Positions 10,021 to 18,952 of a stretch of DNA of 64,000 nucleotides are shown in pieces. Both the position numbers and the translations under genes were made by a program. The notes below the pieces were generated by a model. That model did no database searches, had not been told where the DNA came from, and saw only the letters and a list, made by a program, of their open reading frames with translations. The stretch is from Bordetella parapertussis (GTDB lineage: Bacteria; Pseudomonadota; Gammaproteobacteria; Burkholderiales; Burkholderiaceae_B): NCBI GenBank assembly GCA_945872285.1, contig CAMBZR010000001.1, forward strand, positions 29,575 through 93,574, given 5' to 3'. The first letter of the stretch is position 1; each line of letters opens with the position of its first letter.

Positions 10021-10525
10021 CTAGGCCATGCTACTGCCACCGTTCACGCTGATGGTTTGTCCCGTTACATAACTCGAGAGCTCTTCGCTCGCTAAAAACA
10101 ACAGCACGCCAGCGCACTCTTCGGGCCGACCCAGACGCCCCATCGGAATCGATTTTTTTAGTTTTGCCTGCAAGTCATCTTTGCTCGTGACGCTATTGCT
10201 TGCATGCGCCGCATGGATAGGCGTGTCAATCACCCCCGGCGCAAGCGCATTGACTCGAATCCCTTCGCGCACAACCTCGCGGGCCAGCCCTTTGGTGTAA
10301 GTGGCAATGTAAGACTTTGACGCGGCATACAACCCGGCGCCGCGGGTCCCACCCGTTTGCGCCGCCTGCGACGTGATGTTGATAATGCTGCCCCCGCCTT
10401 GTACCCGCACATCCTTGCTGCCTGGTTTGCGCGATCGTTACCCCCATTGCACCAAGACTCGTCAGGCTTTTGATGACCTGGGCCCGAAGCAGGCTCGCTC
10501 TACGTCGTAAGTTCATGCTCATGAT
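10021..10525 (-). pseudogene. Short-chain dehydrogenase/reductase, broken and lacking its N-terminus
   Basis: The intact frame 10021-10410 encodes the C-terminal half of a classical SDR: the catalytic Ser region IINITSQAAQTGG, the YAASK Tyr/Lys motif, and the C-terminal VTGQTISVNGG. Upstream, in another frame (10226-10522), the codons give MSMNLRRRASLLRAQVIKSL, resembling the NLRxxFLxAQxVI helix just before the catalytic Ser. A frameshift and an in-frame TAA therefore separate the pieces. The Rossmann TGxxxGIG segment is absent: the next gene ends at 10555. A 129-residue protein would lack the cofactor site. I call it a decayed gene. Confidence 0.75.
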
Positions 10526-10554
10526 GCCAAGTTTCCAAAAGTAAAAATTGTGTT

Positions 10555-13239
10555 CTACAACACGCCCTGATCGGTCAGGTCTTGTATTTCTGAATCGGAA
10601 TAGCCCAACATTTTTTTAAGCACGTGGACATTGTCTTCGCCATAGCCCGGCGCACCTCGATCAATCACACCACCCGCATAGGCCGGTGTCGCACTCATTT
10701 TGACCGGAAACTCATTGACGGGCCAGCGACCGATCTTAGTGCCTGTCACTTCGGTCAGCCACTCAAGTTCTTTGAGCTGTGGGTCGGTGTCGTAACGATC
10801 AGCGGCAGTTTGGCAAACACCCGCTGGCACACCGGCCTGCTGTAAGCGCAGCATGCACGCGCTGGCGTCTTGCTTGGCAGCCCAGGCAGCAATGGCCTCA
10901 TCAAGCGCGTCTTGATTTTGCAAACGCAAGGCTAGCGTACTGAAGCGTAAATCCCATCGCAGCGCGGTCAACTCGGGCTCGCTCACCAGCGCGTTCCATT
11001 CGGCATCGTTAAAACAAGCTAAAGCCAGCCAGCAATCTTCTCCGGCGCAACGATACGCGCCGTGCGGGGCCGCGGGCTTATATGGCGAACGATTGCCATA
11101 GCGGGTCCACTCGCGACCGTTGGCAGACCAATCCAACACTGCTGTCGCGGTTTGATAAATGCCCGCCTCGCACTGCGAGGCATCGATCCATTGACCTTCG
11201 CCCGTTTGATTACGGTGATAGACCGCCCCGAGTGCTGCGAGGGCAAAACCATACGCACCGATCCAATCCAGGTACGAATAGCCCCAGCCCGCGGGCATGG
11301 CAGGATCAGGACGCCCCGACATTTCTGTGGTGCCAGCAAAAGAGGCGGCTACCGGGCCTACGGTACGAAAACGCCCGTACTTGCCAAGCCCCCCCATACC
11401 AGATTGTTGAACATAAATAATGTCAGACTTCAGCGACTTCAACACCTCGTAGCCCAGCCCCAGACGCTCAAGCACGCCGGGTGAAAATCCTTCGGCCACA
11501 ATGTCAGACTGAAGCGCCAACTCTTTGGCAATCGCCAGACCCTTGGGGTGCCGAATATTAAGCGACATCCCGCGCTTGCCAGCATTTTTGTTATTGAACT
11601 GACCACCCATGTCCGAATCGGTCACGCCAGGCAAGGGTGCCGTCGCGGCGTCGCGCGCCGCGCGCCCACCAATCGGCGACATCGCAGCCAGACGGGTGTC
11701 GGGGTTTTCTTTCCATTCAACCTTGATACTTTCAGCGCCTAGTGCAGCCAAAATACGCGTGCCGCCCGCCGAGGCTAAAAACCAAGAGAAATCAAGAATC
11801 TTGATTCCTTGCAACGCAAACGGGCGCCCGCGTGCAGAAATATTTTTAACCGTTGGCGCGTATTTAAATGTTTGCGCTTGCGTCTGCGTCTGGGCGCGTG
11901 GCTGAGCCAACGCCCGTGCCTTCACGGTCTGGGTATTTTTAGGCGCACTGAGTAACGCGTTTAACTCGGCATTGTGTTGCCCTACCAAGGGCGCACGCTT
12001 ACCCGCTTGCCAGGCGGTCGCGCTGCTCAACCACTTGCTAGTCGGATAGCGCAACGCCCGACCAAGCTCAGGGTGATCGATATCGGTGAACGAATGACGC
12101 ATCAACCAATGTTCATCCAACGCGTTTTCATGAGGCTTACGCACCGGCGCCCATAGCAGGCCAGCCTCTTGCGCCTCGCGCCAAGGCAGTTCGTTGTAAT
12201 CGTATGAACCCACAAAATCACGAATCACTTCGAGCATACGGACCGTTTCGTCATCCATCCCGGCCGACCCTGGAGTGCTGCGCGCTTTTAAGTCAGCGGT
12301 CGCAGCAGGCGCCTGTAGATCTCCCGCTTTACCATACCGCGCTAAGAACGGAACGAGTTTGGCTTTATCGCGCGCCGAGACGCCCCAAGTCATGTTCCAG
12401 CGCTTATCTTTCGTCGCGCTCACATTGGGAATCGGCGTGGGTTTTTCAACGGCATGACGCGCGGTCTGCCGATAGAGCGGGGCACGACGCATCACCCAAG
12501 ACATCACGTCAAGTTCAGTATTTTTTGCAACCGCCTCGTGCACGGCGCAAGACAAGTCCTGGCCCTCGCCCGTCGCTTGCCGGGTGATTAACGCCGCGAC
12601 TACCGCCGCCGTCAGCTGTTCGGCGGCAATGTGATACGCATGCCAGACTTGTGGCGCCACGGGCGGGTGTTCATATTGCAACTGAGCGTTACGGTCATAG
12701 CCACAACACATCATCACCCCGCCTAACGCCAAGTGAATCAGATCTGAGGCCTTGAAATCCTTCCAGGGGCCGCCGTCTCCAAAGGGTGTGATACGAGCCG
12801 TCAGCAAGGTCGGAAACAATTCGTTCAACGTTTGCGCGGGTTTGAGTTCGGCTAAAAACTGCCCACAGGTGCTGTCTAAAAATACATCGGCAGTTCCTAA
12901 CAGTTGCAAGCAAGCCTCACGCCCTTGCGCTGAAGTTAAGTCAAGCTGGATTGATTTTTTACCCCGATTGTAGGCACAAAAGAAAATAGACTTCTCAGGG
13001 TCTGGCATATCACCCAAGAAGGGTCCGATCGCGCGCGTCGGACTGCCGCTCGCCGGTTCGATCTTGATTACCTCGGCACCCAAGCCGGCTAACAGCAAGC
13101 CACAATACTCACCCAACTCATCTGCGACCTCAACCACTCGCACACCTGCGAGCATGCCAGGCTTGGTCTGGGGATTGGCGAAGAGCTCGGCAGCAATAAA
13201 AGGCGACTGCGACATGACTGTTCCTCTGCTTTGTCTCAA
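10555..13239 (-). CDS. Double-domain CaiB/BaiF family III CoA-transferase
   Basis: An 894-residue protein made of two complete CaiB/BaiF domains in tandem. Domain 1 (about 25-430) has LAGVRVVEVADELGEYCGLL and the AEVIKIEP stretch. Domain 2 (about 470-890) has LQGIKILDFSWFLASAGGTR, the AESIKVEW equivalent and YVQQSGMGGLG. They are joined by a Gln/Thr-rich linker near 440-465. Family III enzymes move CoA between carboxylic acids without a ping-pong acyl-enzyme of family I type. At the position I align with the catalytic Asp, both halves show Glu (VHEA, QCEA); this alignment is from memory. It probably activates the substrate for the divergent thiolase-like gene. ATG 13239; an earlier in-frame choice is not evident. 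Confidence 0.85.
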   Translation of the reverse strand: MRQSRGTVMSQSPFIAAELFANPQTKPGMLAGVRVVEVADELGEYCGLLLAGLGAEVIKIEPASGSPTRAIGPFLGDMPDPEKSIFFCAYNRGKKSIQLDLTSAQGREACLQLLGTADVFLDSTCGQFLAELKPAQTLNELFPTLLTARITPFGDGGPWKDFKASDLIHLALGGVMMCCGYDRNAQLQYEHPPVAPQVWHAYHIAAEQLTAAVVAALITRQATGEGQDLSCAVHEAVAKNTELDVMSWVMRRAPLYRQTARHAVEKPTPIPNVSATKDKRWNMTWGVSARDKAKLVPFLARYGKAGDLQAPAATADLKARSTPGSAGMDDETVRMLEVIRDFVGSYDYNELPWREAQEAGLLWAPVRKPHENALDEHWLMRHSFTDIDHPELGRALRYPTSKWLSSATAWQAGKRAPLVGQHNAELNALLSAPKNTQTVKARALAQPRAQTQTQAQTFKYAPTVKNISARGRPFALQGIKILDFSWFLASAGGTRILAALGAESIKVEWKENPDTRLAAMSPIGGRAARDAATAPLPGVTDSDMGGQFNNKNAGKRGMSLNIRHPKGLAIAKELALQSDIVAEGFSPGVLERLGLGYEVLKSLKSDIIYVQQSGMGGLGKYGRFRTVGPVAASFAGTTEMSGRPDPAMPAGWGYSYLDWIGAYGFALAALGAVYHRNQTGEGQWIDASQCEAGIYQTATAVLDWSANGREWTRYGNRSPYKPAAPHGAYRCAGEDCWLALACFNDAEWNALVSEPELTALRWDLRFSTLALRLQNQDALDEAIAAWAAKQDASACMLRLQQAGVPAGVCQTAADRYDTDPQLKELEWLTEVTGTKIGRWPVNEFPVKMSATPAYAGGVIDRGAPGYGEDNVHVLKKMLGYSDSEIQDLTDQGVL

Positions 13240-13444
13240 GGCGACCCGCGCGTGCGCTAGCGACTGGCCCTGTTTATATTTATTTTTATGCTACGCGGTT
13301 TGTCACTGCTCAGTTGTTCCGCGTAACGTCTGACTAGCATCATGCTCCACAAAATGGGTATCATGCAACAGTGCCGTGAATCTTTTTCGGCACCGGCTAC
13401 TCGTGCGTTTAGAAACCAGAGCCTACTCGCCAAAGGACTTCGCT

Positions 13445-14575
13445 GTGAAAGACTTACACGCCCTGAAAAATAAAATTGCTGTTGTCGGCGTTGGCAATAC
13501 TGCTTACGGCGACTTTCCACTGATCAGCGACTATGGCTTGGGCGCGCAAGCGTTTAAATCGGCAATCTCAGATTGTGGACTCGACAAAAACGAAATTGAT
13601 GGCTTGCTGGTGTGTCGCGTACCGTCTTATGCCCGAATGGGCGAAGTGCTTGGCCTGAACCCGCGCTGGACGATGACCTTGCCCGGCCACGGCCGTATGT
13701 CAGGCATGTCTATTATCGAGGCCATGCTTGCGCTCGAAACTGGCGCGGCAAAATACGTGGCTCTGATTTATACAAATATTGGTCGCTCACGTCGCGTGAA
13801 TTACGGTGGCGAAGACGCCTCAAGTTTCTGGAACCCTTGGGGCTTCACCTCGCCTGGGGCCGCCCATGCCCTGATGTTCAGAATGCACATGGCCAAGTAC
13901 GGCACCACTACGCGTCAACTCTCTGAAGTGTCAGTTGCGTTTCGCAAGCACGCCTTGCTCAATCCAAACGCCGTCATGAAAAAACCGATCACCTCTGACG
14001 ACCATGCAAGTGCCAGACGTATCACCGAACCCTTAGGCCTGCTCGATTACTGCCTGATCAACGACGGTGCCGTCTGCATGATCTTAACCACTGCCGAGCG
14101 TGCTAAAGACCTTGCCAAACCGCCCGTACTGATTTCAGGTGTCGGCGCGCGCGACGCCTTCGAGCGCAGCGCGATTTCAAACTTTGATCAAGATTTTTGG
14201 TACAACGAAATCAAAGACGCCGGCACACAGGCCTTTGACATGGCAGGCGTGACCCACGACGACATTGATGCGCTGATGTGCTACGACAACTTCAGCCCGA
14301 CCGTGCTCTTTAGTCTTGAAGGCCTAGGCTATTGCGGCCAGGGCGAGTCAGGCGCCTACGTGCAAGGCGGCACCCTGCAACTTGGCAATAAGCTACCCAC
14401 CAACACCGATGGCGGACATCTTTCAAACTCGTACATGCAGGGCTGGGGTTTAAACGTTGAGGCCGTGCGTCAAATACGCGGTGAGTGCGGCGCTCGACAA
14501 GTTGCAGATTGCAACGTTGTGCAATACATCGCCTCGACCCCTTGCACCCGTTCAATCATCTACACAAAAGGCTAA
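13445..14575 (+). CDS. Thiolase-like (SCP2/lipid-transfer type) protein, possible acyl-CoA aldolase subunit
   Basis: A 376-residue thiolase-superfamily protein. It has the N-terminal KIAVVGVGNTAYGDFP start and a thiolase C-terminal domain with NTDGGHLSNSYMQG. The usual N-domain nucleophilic Cys (in CxSG) is not present: that region reads GRMSGMSIIEA, and the GHPxG His is replaced by SYMQG. These changes resemble the Ltp2-type retro-aldolases rather than true thiolases (inference). The frame opens at GTG 13376, but GTG 13445 has AAAGGA eight bases upstream and matches the family start. The DUF35 partner follows after 3 bases. Confidence 0.82.
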   Translation: MKDLHALKNKIAVVGVGNTAYGDFPLISDYGLGAQAFKSAISDCGLDKNEIDGLLVCRVPSYARMGEVLGLNPRWTMTLPGHGRMSGMSIIEAMLALETGAAKYVALIYTNIGRSRRVNYGGEDASSFWNPWGFTSPGAAHALMFRMHMAKYGTTTRQLSEVSVAFRKHALLNPNAVMKKPITSDDHASARRITEPLGLLDYCLINDGAVCMILTTAERAKDLAKPPVLISGVGARDAFERSAISNFDQDFWYNEIKDAGTQAFDMAGVTHDDIDALMCYDNFSPTVLFSLEGLGYCGQGESGAYVQGGTLQLGNKLPTNTDGGHLSNSYMQGWGLNVEAVRQIRGECGARQVADCNVVQYIASTPCTRSIIYTKG

Positions 14576-14578
14576 ATC

Positions 14579-14992
14579 ATGACGACCCAAACCTATGACA
14601 AGCCCTTGCCGATTATTGACGAACTCAGCAAACCCTTTTGGGATCACGCGCTTGAACATCGCCTGTCGGTACAAGCCTGCACCCACTGCCGTCACCTACA
14701 GTTTCCGCCCAGCCCCGTCTGCCCTAAATGCCTGTCAGACGAACAAGAATGGCTAGTCGTCAGCGGCCAGGCCACCCTCTTATCTTGGGTCAAGTTTCAC
14801 CGCGCCTATTGGGACGGTTTCATGCAAGACATCCCCTACGACGCCTGCCTGGTGCAACTCAAAGAAGGCCCAATCATGGTGAGCAACTTTAGCGGCCCCA
14901 CCCCCGCCAACGTTCACGTCGGCATGCCCCTAAAAGTCACCTTCGAACACGTCACCCCAGAAGTCGCCCTAAGCCGCTTCACCCCAACTTAA
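14579..14992 (+). CDS. DUF35 zinc-ribbon/OB-fold protein, partner of the thiolase-like protein
   Basis: A 137-residue OB-fold protein of the DUF35 family with an N-terminal rubredoxin-like zinc ribbon: two Cys pairs, CTHC and CPKC, around residues 33-54. The OB-fold follows (ATLLSWVKFHRAYWDGF to the C-terminus). DUF35 proteins bind CoA esters and form complexes with thiolase-like subunits, as in Ltp2-ChsH2. It begins 3 bases after the thiolase-like gene, which supports a two-subunit complex. Confidence 0.88.
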   Translation: MTTQTYDKPLPIIDELSKPFWDHALEHRLSVQACTHCRHLQFPPSPVCPKCLSDEQEWLVVSGQATLLSWVKFHRAYWDGFMQDIPYDACLVQLKEGPIMVSNFSGPTPANVHVGMPLKVTFEHVTPEVALSRFTPT

Positions 14993-15033
14993 AAACAACC
15001 TAGGCAATCCACAACCCCCAGCACTTTGAACAA

Positions 15034-15080
15034 CCCGAAGCCGCGTATTTTTTGCTCAGCCAAAAAATCACCGGTTCGGG
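15034..15080. terminator. Bidirectional terminator-like hairpin between convergent genes
   Basis: Between the DUF35 gene (ends 14992) and the oxidoreductase gene (ends 15111). The outer arms CCCGAA (15034-15039) and TTCGGG (15075-15080) enclose a perfect inner inverted repeat ATTTTTTG (15047-15054) and CAAAAAAT (15061-15068). The A/T inner stem gives U-runs on either strand, suiting convergent termination. Confidence 0.6.
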
Positions 15081-15110
15081 GCGGTCAATGTGCGGGCGAA
15101 GGCAAAGGAT

Positions 15111-18100
15111 CTAAGCAGCGCGACTACCATCCGCCCCCACCACAGCCGCCTCAAACTCACCCAGCAACCTCGCACGGACAGCCTCAGCCCGCAGCAACGC
15201 AGCCTCTTTCACATGCCCATATCCACGAATTTCTTCAGCCACCCCGGCCACCTCAACCGCCTTCTCTAGAGACCCCCGCGAAAGCTTACCCAACATACCC
15301 AACACCGTCTCACGGTACTCAACAATTAACGCCCGCTCAGCACGCCGTTCAGACGTATACCCAAACACATCCATCCAAGTACCGCGCAAGCCTTTGAGCT
15401 TTGCCAGCAACCTGAACGCCACCAACATCCGAGGCCCAAACTTAGCTTTTATCAAATGCCCCTTGTCGTCACGCTTAGCAAACAGTGGTGGCGCCAGATG
15501 AAAGTGCACAGACCAGTCCCCTTCAAACTGCTCGTCCAAACTACGTAAAAACTCACCATCGGTATAAAGCCTCGCAACCTCATACTCATCTTTGTAAGCC
15601 ATCAGCTTAAACAGATAACGCGCAACCACCAGCGTCAGGCGCTGCGTACCGCAAGCCTGCATTTCAGCGTCCGATACCCGATTCACAAACGCGACATACT
15701 CTGACGCATAAGCCTCGTTTTGATACTCGCGTAAAAACGCCGCCCGATGCTCACGCAACTGTTCAAACTCAGAGCCCGAGCGTTTGAACTCAACGATGGT
15801 CGCACCGTGCGCGCTAGGATTTAACGCCTGATGGACGCCTCCTAAAAGGCGAGCAATCAGTTGCGGTTCGTGCGCGACACGGCGCCCCCAGTTAAACGCC
15901 TCAAGGTTCTTCTTAACCTGTACGGCGTTTAAAACAATCGCTTGTTCAAGCGAGCGATGATGCAAAGGAATCCAAGCTTTTTGATAGGCAAATCCCATCA
16001 AAAGCGGATTGGCATACACCGCATCACCCAAGAGCTTCACCGCAAGCTCTGAGGCATCGACGCTCTCGATTCGTCCCTCGCCACAGGCTAGCTCAAGTTC
16101 TTGACGTAACTCATGGGCAGCGAGCGTCCAGTTCGGATTGCCAATGAAGGCTGCCGTTGGGGCGACATCGGCGTTTAACAACATCCGTGTGTGCCCGGGC
16201 CGCATGCGCGCCACCGCCTCAGCGCTTGAACCCACCACCAGATCCGCGCCCAACACCAAATCGGCCTGACCCATCGCGATGCGGGTGTTCAAAATATCAG
16301 CGGCTGTCGGGGCGATGATGGCATGTGAAAACACCGCACCACCCTTTTGTGCCAAGCCTGCCATATCAAGAACCGAACCAGCTTTACCTTCAAGATGGGC
16401 CGCCATACCAAGCAACTGACCAATCGTGACAACGCCCGTTCCGCCAACGCCCGCAACAAAGATGCCATACGAGCGGTCGAGCGCAACTAAAGCCGGATCG
16501 GGTAAAGCCAAGGCCTGCACCTCGGCAGTCTCAAGCAGCTTTGGCTTGCGTAATTGCCCGCCCTCAACCGTCACCAAACTTGGACAAAAGCCCTTCAAAC
16601 AAGAAAAGTCTTTGTTGCAACTCGATTGATTAATGACGCGCTTTCGACCGAGCTCTGTTTCGAGTGGTTCGATCGATAGACAATTAGATTGTGTTGAACA
16701 ATCGCCACAACCCTCGCAAACACGCGGGTTGATCACGACACGGCGTGCTGGGTCTGGATACGCATTGCGCTTGCGGCGGCGGCGCTTTTCAGTGGCGCAC
16801 GTCTGGTCATAAATCAGCGCAGAGGTGCCCGAGAGCCCACGCAACTCTTTTTGAACACGCTCAAGTTCATCTCGATGCACGACCTCTACACCTGGGGGCA
16901 AACTGCTTCGTTGCGCATATTTTTCTGGCTCATCGGTAACCACGACTAGCTTGACCACACCCTCAGCCAACACCTGCGCGGCCATCATCGGCACTGTGAT
17001 TTGCCCACCGACAGGCTGACCACCGGTCATCGCGACCGCATCATTAAATAAAATTTTGTAGGTGATATTGACCTGCGCCGTGACTGCCGCACGGATCGCC
17101 AACAGGCCCGAGTGAAAATATGTGCCGTCACCTAAATTAACGAAGACATGCTTTTCAGAGGTGAACGGCGCCTGCCCGATCCACGGTGCACCTTCGCCAC
17201 CCATTTGTGTGAACACATGCGTGCTGCGATCCATCCACAGCGCCATGTAGTGGCAACCAATGCCAGCCATCGCGCGCGAACCCTCTGGCACGCGCGTCGA
17301 CGTGTTATGCGGACATCCCGAACAAAACCACGGCTTGCGCTCAGCCACTACCCGTGGGCGAGCTAACTCGCGCTCGCGGGCTGCAATAAACGCCAAGCGT
17401 GCCTCAATCTGCGCGCCCACCTGCGCAGGCAACTCTAGGCGTAACAATCGCGTAGCGATCGCCCGCGCCACCATCGAGGGCGAAAACTCATAATGAGCCG
17501 GCAACAACCACGGGCTTTGCGGTACAGCCCATTCGCCACCGTCTTTATCGTCAAACTTACCAACCACACGCGGAATCTTTTTACCCCGTCCGATCCAGCC
17601 GAACAGTTCTTCTTTGACTTGGTATTCAAGCATTTGGCGTTTTTCTTCGACCACCAAAATCTCGTCGAGATTTTCTGCAAAACTGAGTAAGCCTGTCGAC
17701 TCAAGCGGCCAAACCATCCCCACTTTGAACAGACGCAAACCAATTTGCTGACATACTTCAGGCGTCAGGCCCAGATCGAGCAAGGCTTGTGTCGTGTCGA
17801 GGTAGGCCTTACCCGAAGTGATGATGCCAAAGCGCGCTTGCTCGTCGGGTACTGTCCAAAGCTGACGGTTCAAACCATTGGCGCGGGCAAAGGCCAGCGC
17901 AGCGTATAACTTTTGATCAAGCAGTCGCGCCTCTTGGGCCAGCGGCGTGTCGCCCAAGCGAATGTTCAAGCCCCCCGCGGGTAAGACAAAATCTTCAGGA
18001 ATATTGACCTGAACACGCTCGGGGTCGACATCCACCGAGGCTGAGACCTCAACGATGTCGGTGATGCATTTCATTCCCACCCACAAGCCTGCATACCGAC

Positions 18101-18698
18101 TCATCGCCCAGCCCAGCACGCCATAATCAAGGATCTCTTGCACGCTCGCCGGAAACAAAACCGGAATTCCACAGGCTTTTAAAATATGATCGCTTTGATG
18201 GGGCAGCGTCGAAGACTTTGCGGAGTGGTCGTCACCTGCCACAACCAAGACGCCACCCAAGGGCGAAGTCCCCGCCGCATTCGCGTGTTTAAAGACATCG
18301 CCGCAGCGGTCTACCCCGGGCCCTTTGCCGTACCACAAGCCAAAAACGCCCTCGTACTGCGCGCCCTCAAACAGATTGACTTGCTGAGAGCCCCAAACCG
18401 AAGTCGCAGCAAGGTCCTCGTTGACGCCGGGCTGAAACACGATGTGGTGTTGCTTCAGACGCTCAGCGGCTTTCCAAAGATTTTGATCCAAGCCGCCTAA
18501 GGGCGAACCGCGATAGCCAGAAATGAAACCGGCGGTGTTGACCCCGGCGGTCTGATCACGCACGCGCTGATTCATTGGCAAGCGCACAAGCGCGTGGATC
18601 CCACTGAGCCAGGCACGGCCCGCAGATAGGTCATACTTATCGTCTAGTTTGACGGCGTTTAAGGCTTGCAACTGCTGGTCTGAAAACGGGGCATTCAT
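15111..18698 (-). CDS. Indolepyruvate:ferredoxin oxidoreductase family protein (fused alpha/beta)
   Basis: A 1195-residue cytoplasmic 2-oxoacid:ferredoxin oxidoreductase in which the IorA- and IorB-like parts are fused. In order: N-terminal pyrimidine-binding domain (KYDLSAGRAWLSG, GYRGSPLGG); thiamine-diphosphate domain with CSGCPHN, GIGCHYMALWMD and GDGTYFHSGL near residues 450-560; a Cys-rich iron-sulfur segment (CEGCGDCSTQSNC, CNKDFSCLKGFCPS) near 660-710; and a gamma-type domain (GVGGTGVVTIGQLLGMAA). Such enzymes oxidise aryl- or branched-chain 2-oxoacids to acyl-CoA. The frame extends to 18776, but ATG 18698 (MNAPFSDQQLQ) has AAGGAG nine bases upstream. Confidence 0.9.
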   Translation of the reverse strand: MNAPFSDQQLQALNAVKLDDKYDLSAGRAWLSGIHALVRLPMNQRVRDQTAGVNTAGFISGYRGSPLGGLDQNLWKAAERLKQHHIVFQPGVNEDLAATSVWGSQQVNLFEGAQYEGVFGLWYGKGPGVDRCGDVFKHANAAGTSPLGGVLVVAGDDHSAKSSTLPHQSDHILKACGIPVLFPASVQEILDYGVLGWAMSRYAGLWVGMKCITDIVEVSASVDVDPERVQVNIPEDFVLPAGGLNIRLGDTPLAQEARLLDQKLYAALAFARANGLNRQLWTVPDEQARFGIITSGKAYLDTTQALLDLGLTPEVCQQIGLRLFKVGMVWPLESTGLLSFAENLDEILVVEEKRQMLEYQVKEELFGWIGRGKKIPRVVGKFDDKDGGEWAVPQSPWLLPAHYEFSPSMVARAIATRLLRLELPAQVGAQIEARLAFIAARERELARPRVVAERKPWFCSGCPHNTSTRVPEGSRAMAGIGCHYMALWMDRSTHVFTQMGGEGAPWIGQAPFTSEKHVFVNLGDGTYFHSGLLAIRAAVTAQVNITYKILFNDAVAMTGGQPVGGQITVPMMAAQVLAEGVVKLVVVTDEPEKYAQRSSLPPGVEVVHRDELERVQKELRGLSGTSALIYDQTCATEKRRRRKRNAYPDPARRVVINPRVCEGCGDCSTQSNCLSIEPLETELGRKRVINQSSCNKDFSCLKGFCPSLVTVEGGQLRKPKLLETAEVQALALPDPALVALDRSYGIFVAGVGGTGVVTIGQLLGMAAHLEGKAGSVLDMAGLAQKGGAVFSHAIIAPTAADILNTRIAMGQADLVLGADLVVGSSAEAVARMRPGHTRMLLNADVAPTAAFIGNPNWTLAAHELRQELELACGEGRIESVDASELAVKLLGDAVYANPLLMGFAYQKAWIPLHHRSLEQAIVLNAVQVKKNLEAFNWGRRVAHEPQLIARLLGGVHQALNPSAHGATIVEFKRSGSEFEQLREHRAAFLREYQNEAYASEYVAFVNRVSDAEMQACGTQRLTLVVARYLFKLMAYKDEYEVARLYTDGEFLRSLDEQFEGDWSVHFHLAPPLFAKRDDKGHLIKAKFGPRMLVAFRLLAKLKGLRGTWMDVFGYTSERRAERALIVEYRETVLGMLGKLSRGSLEKAVEVAGVAEEIRGYGHVKEAALLRAEAVRARLLGEFEAAVVGADGSRAA

Positions 18699-18952
18699 TT
18701 GTCTGGACTCCTTGTGAGTAGTATGGTCCGTGCCAGCTGACTCCGATCTCTCTTTTGAAGCGACTTGGTCAACCACGGGTTAATCATTTAAGCCTCAGGG
18801 CGCACTCGTGAAAGCTCACGCTGACTCTGTTGTAACCCCGTCTGCGCGTTGCGGCAAGTGCTGTCTGACGCAGGCATAATACAAACGTCTGCGGCCGCGC
18901 CAAGCAAGCCTTGTCTGCTTAGCGCCGAATCGTTTAGTTTTACGCAAAAAAT

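Noticed and set aside
10226-10522. A separate 98-codon gene on the minus strand upstream of the SDR fragment
   Set aside because: Its first 25 residues match the SDR helix before the catalytic Ser and the rest is out-of-frame SDR, so it is part of the broken gene.
15026-15397. A Pro/His/Gln-rich plus-strand frame over the 3' end of the oxidoreductase gene
   Set aside because: The repeats of Pro and Gln are the complement of the Ala/Glu-rich C-terminus of the real gene; it also spans the terminator hairpin.
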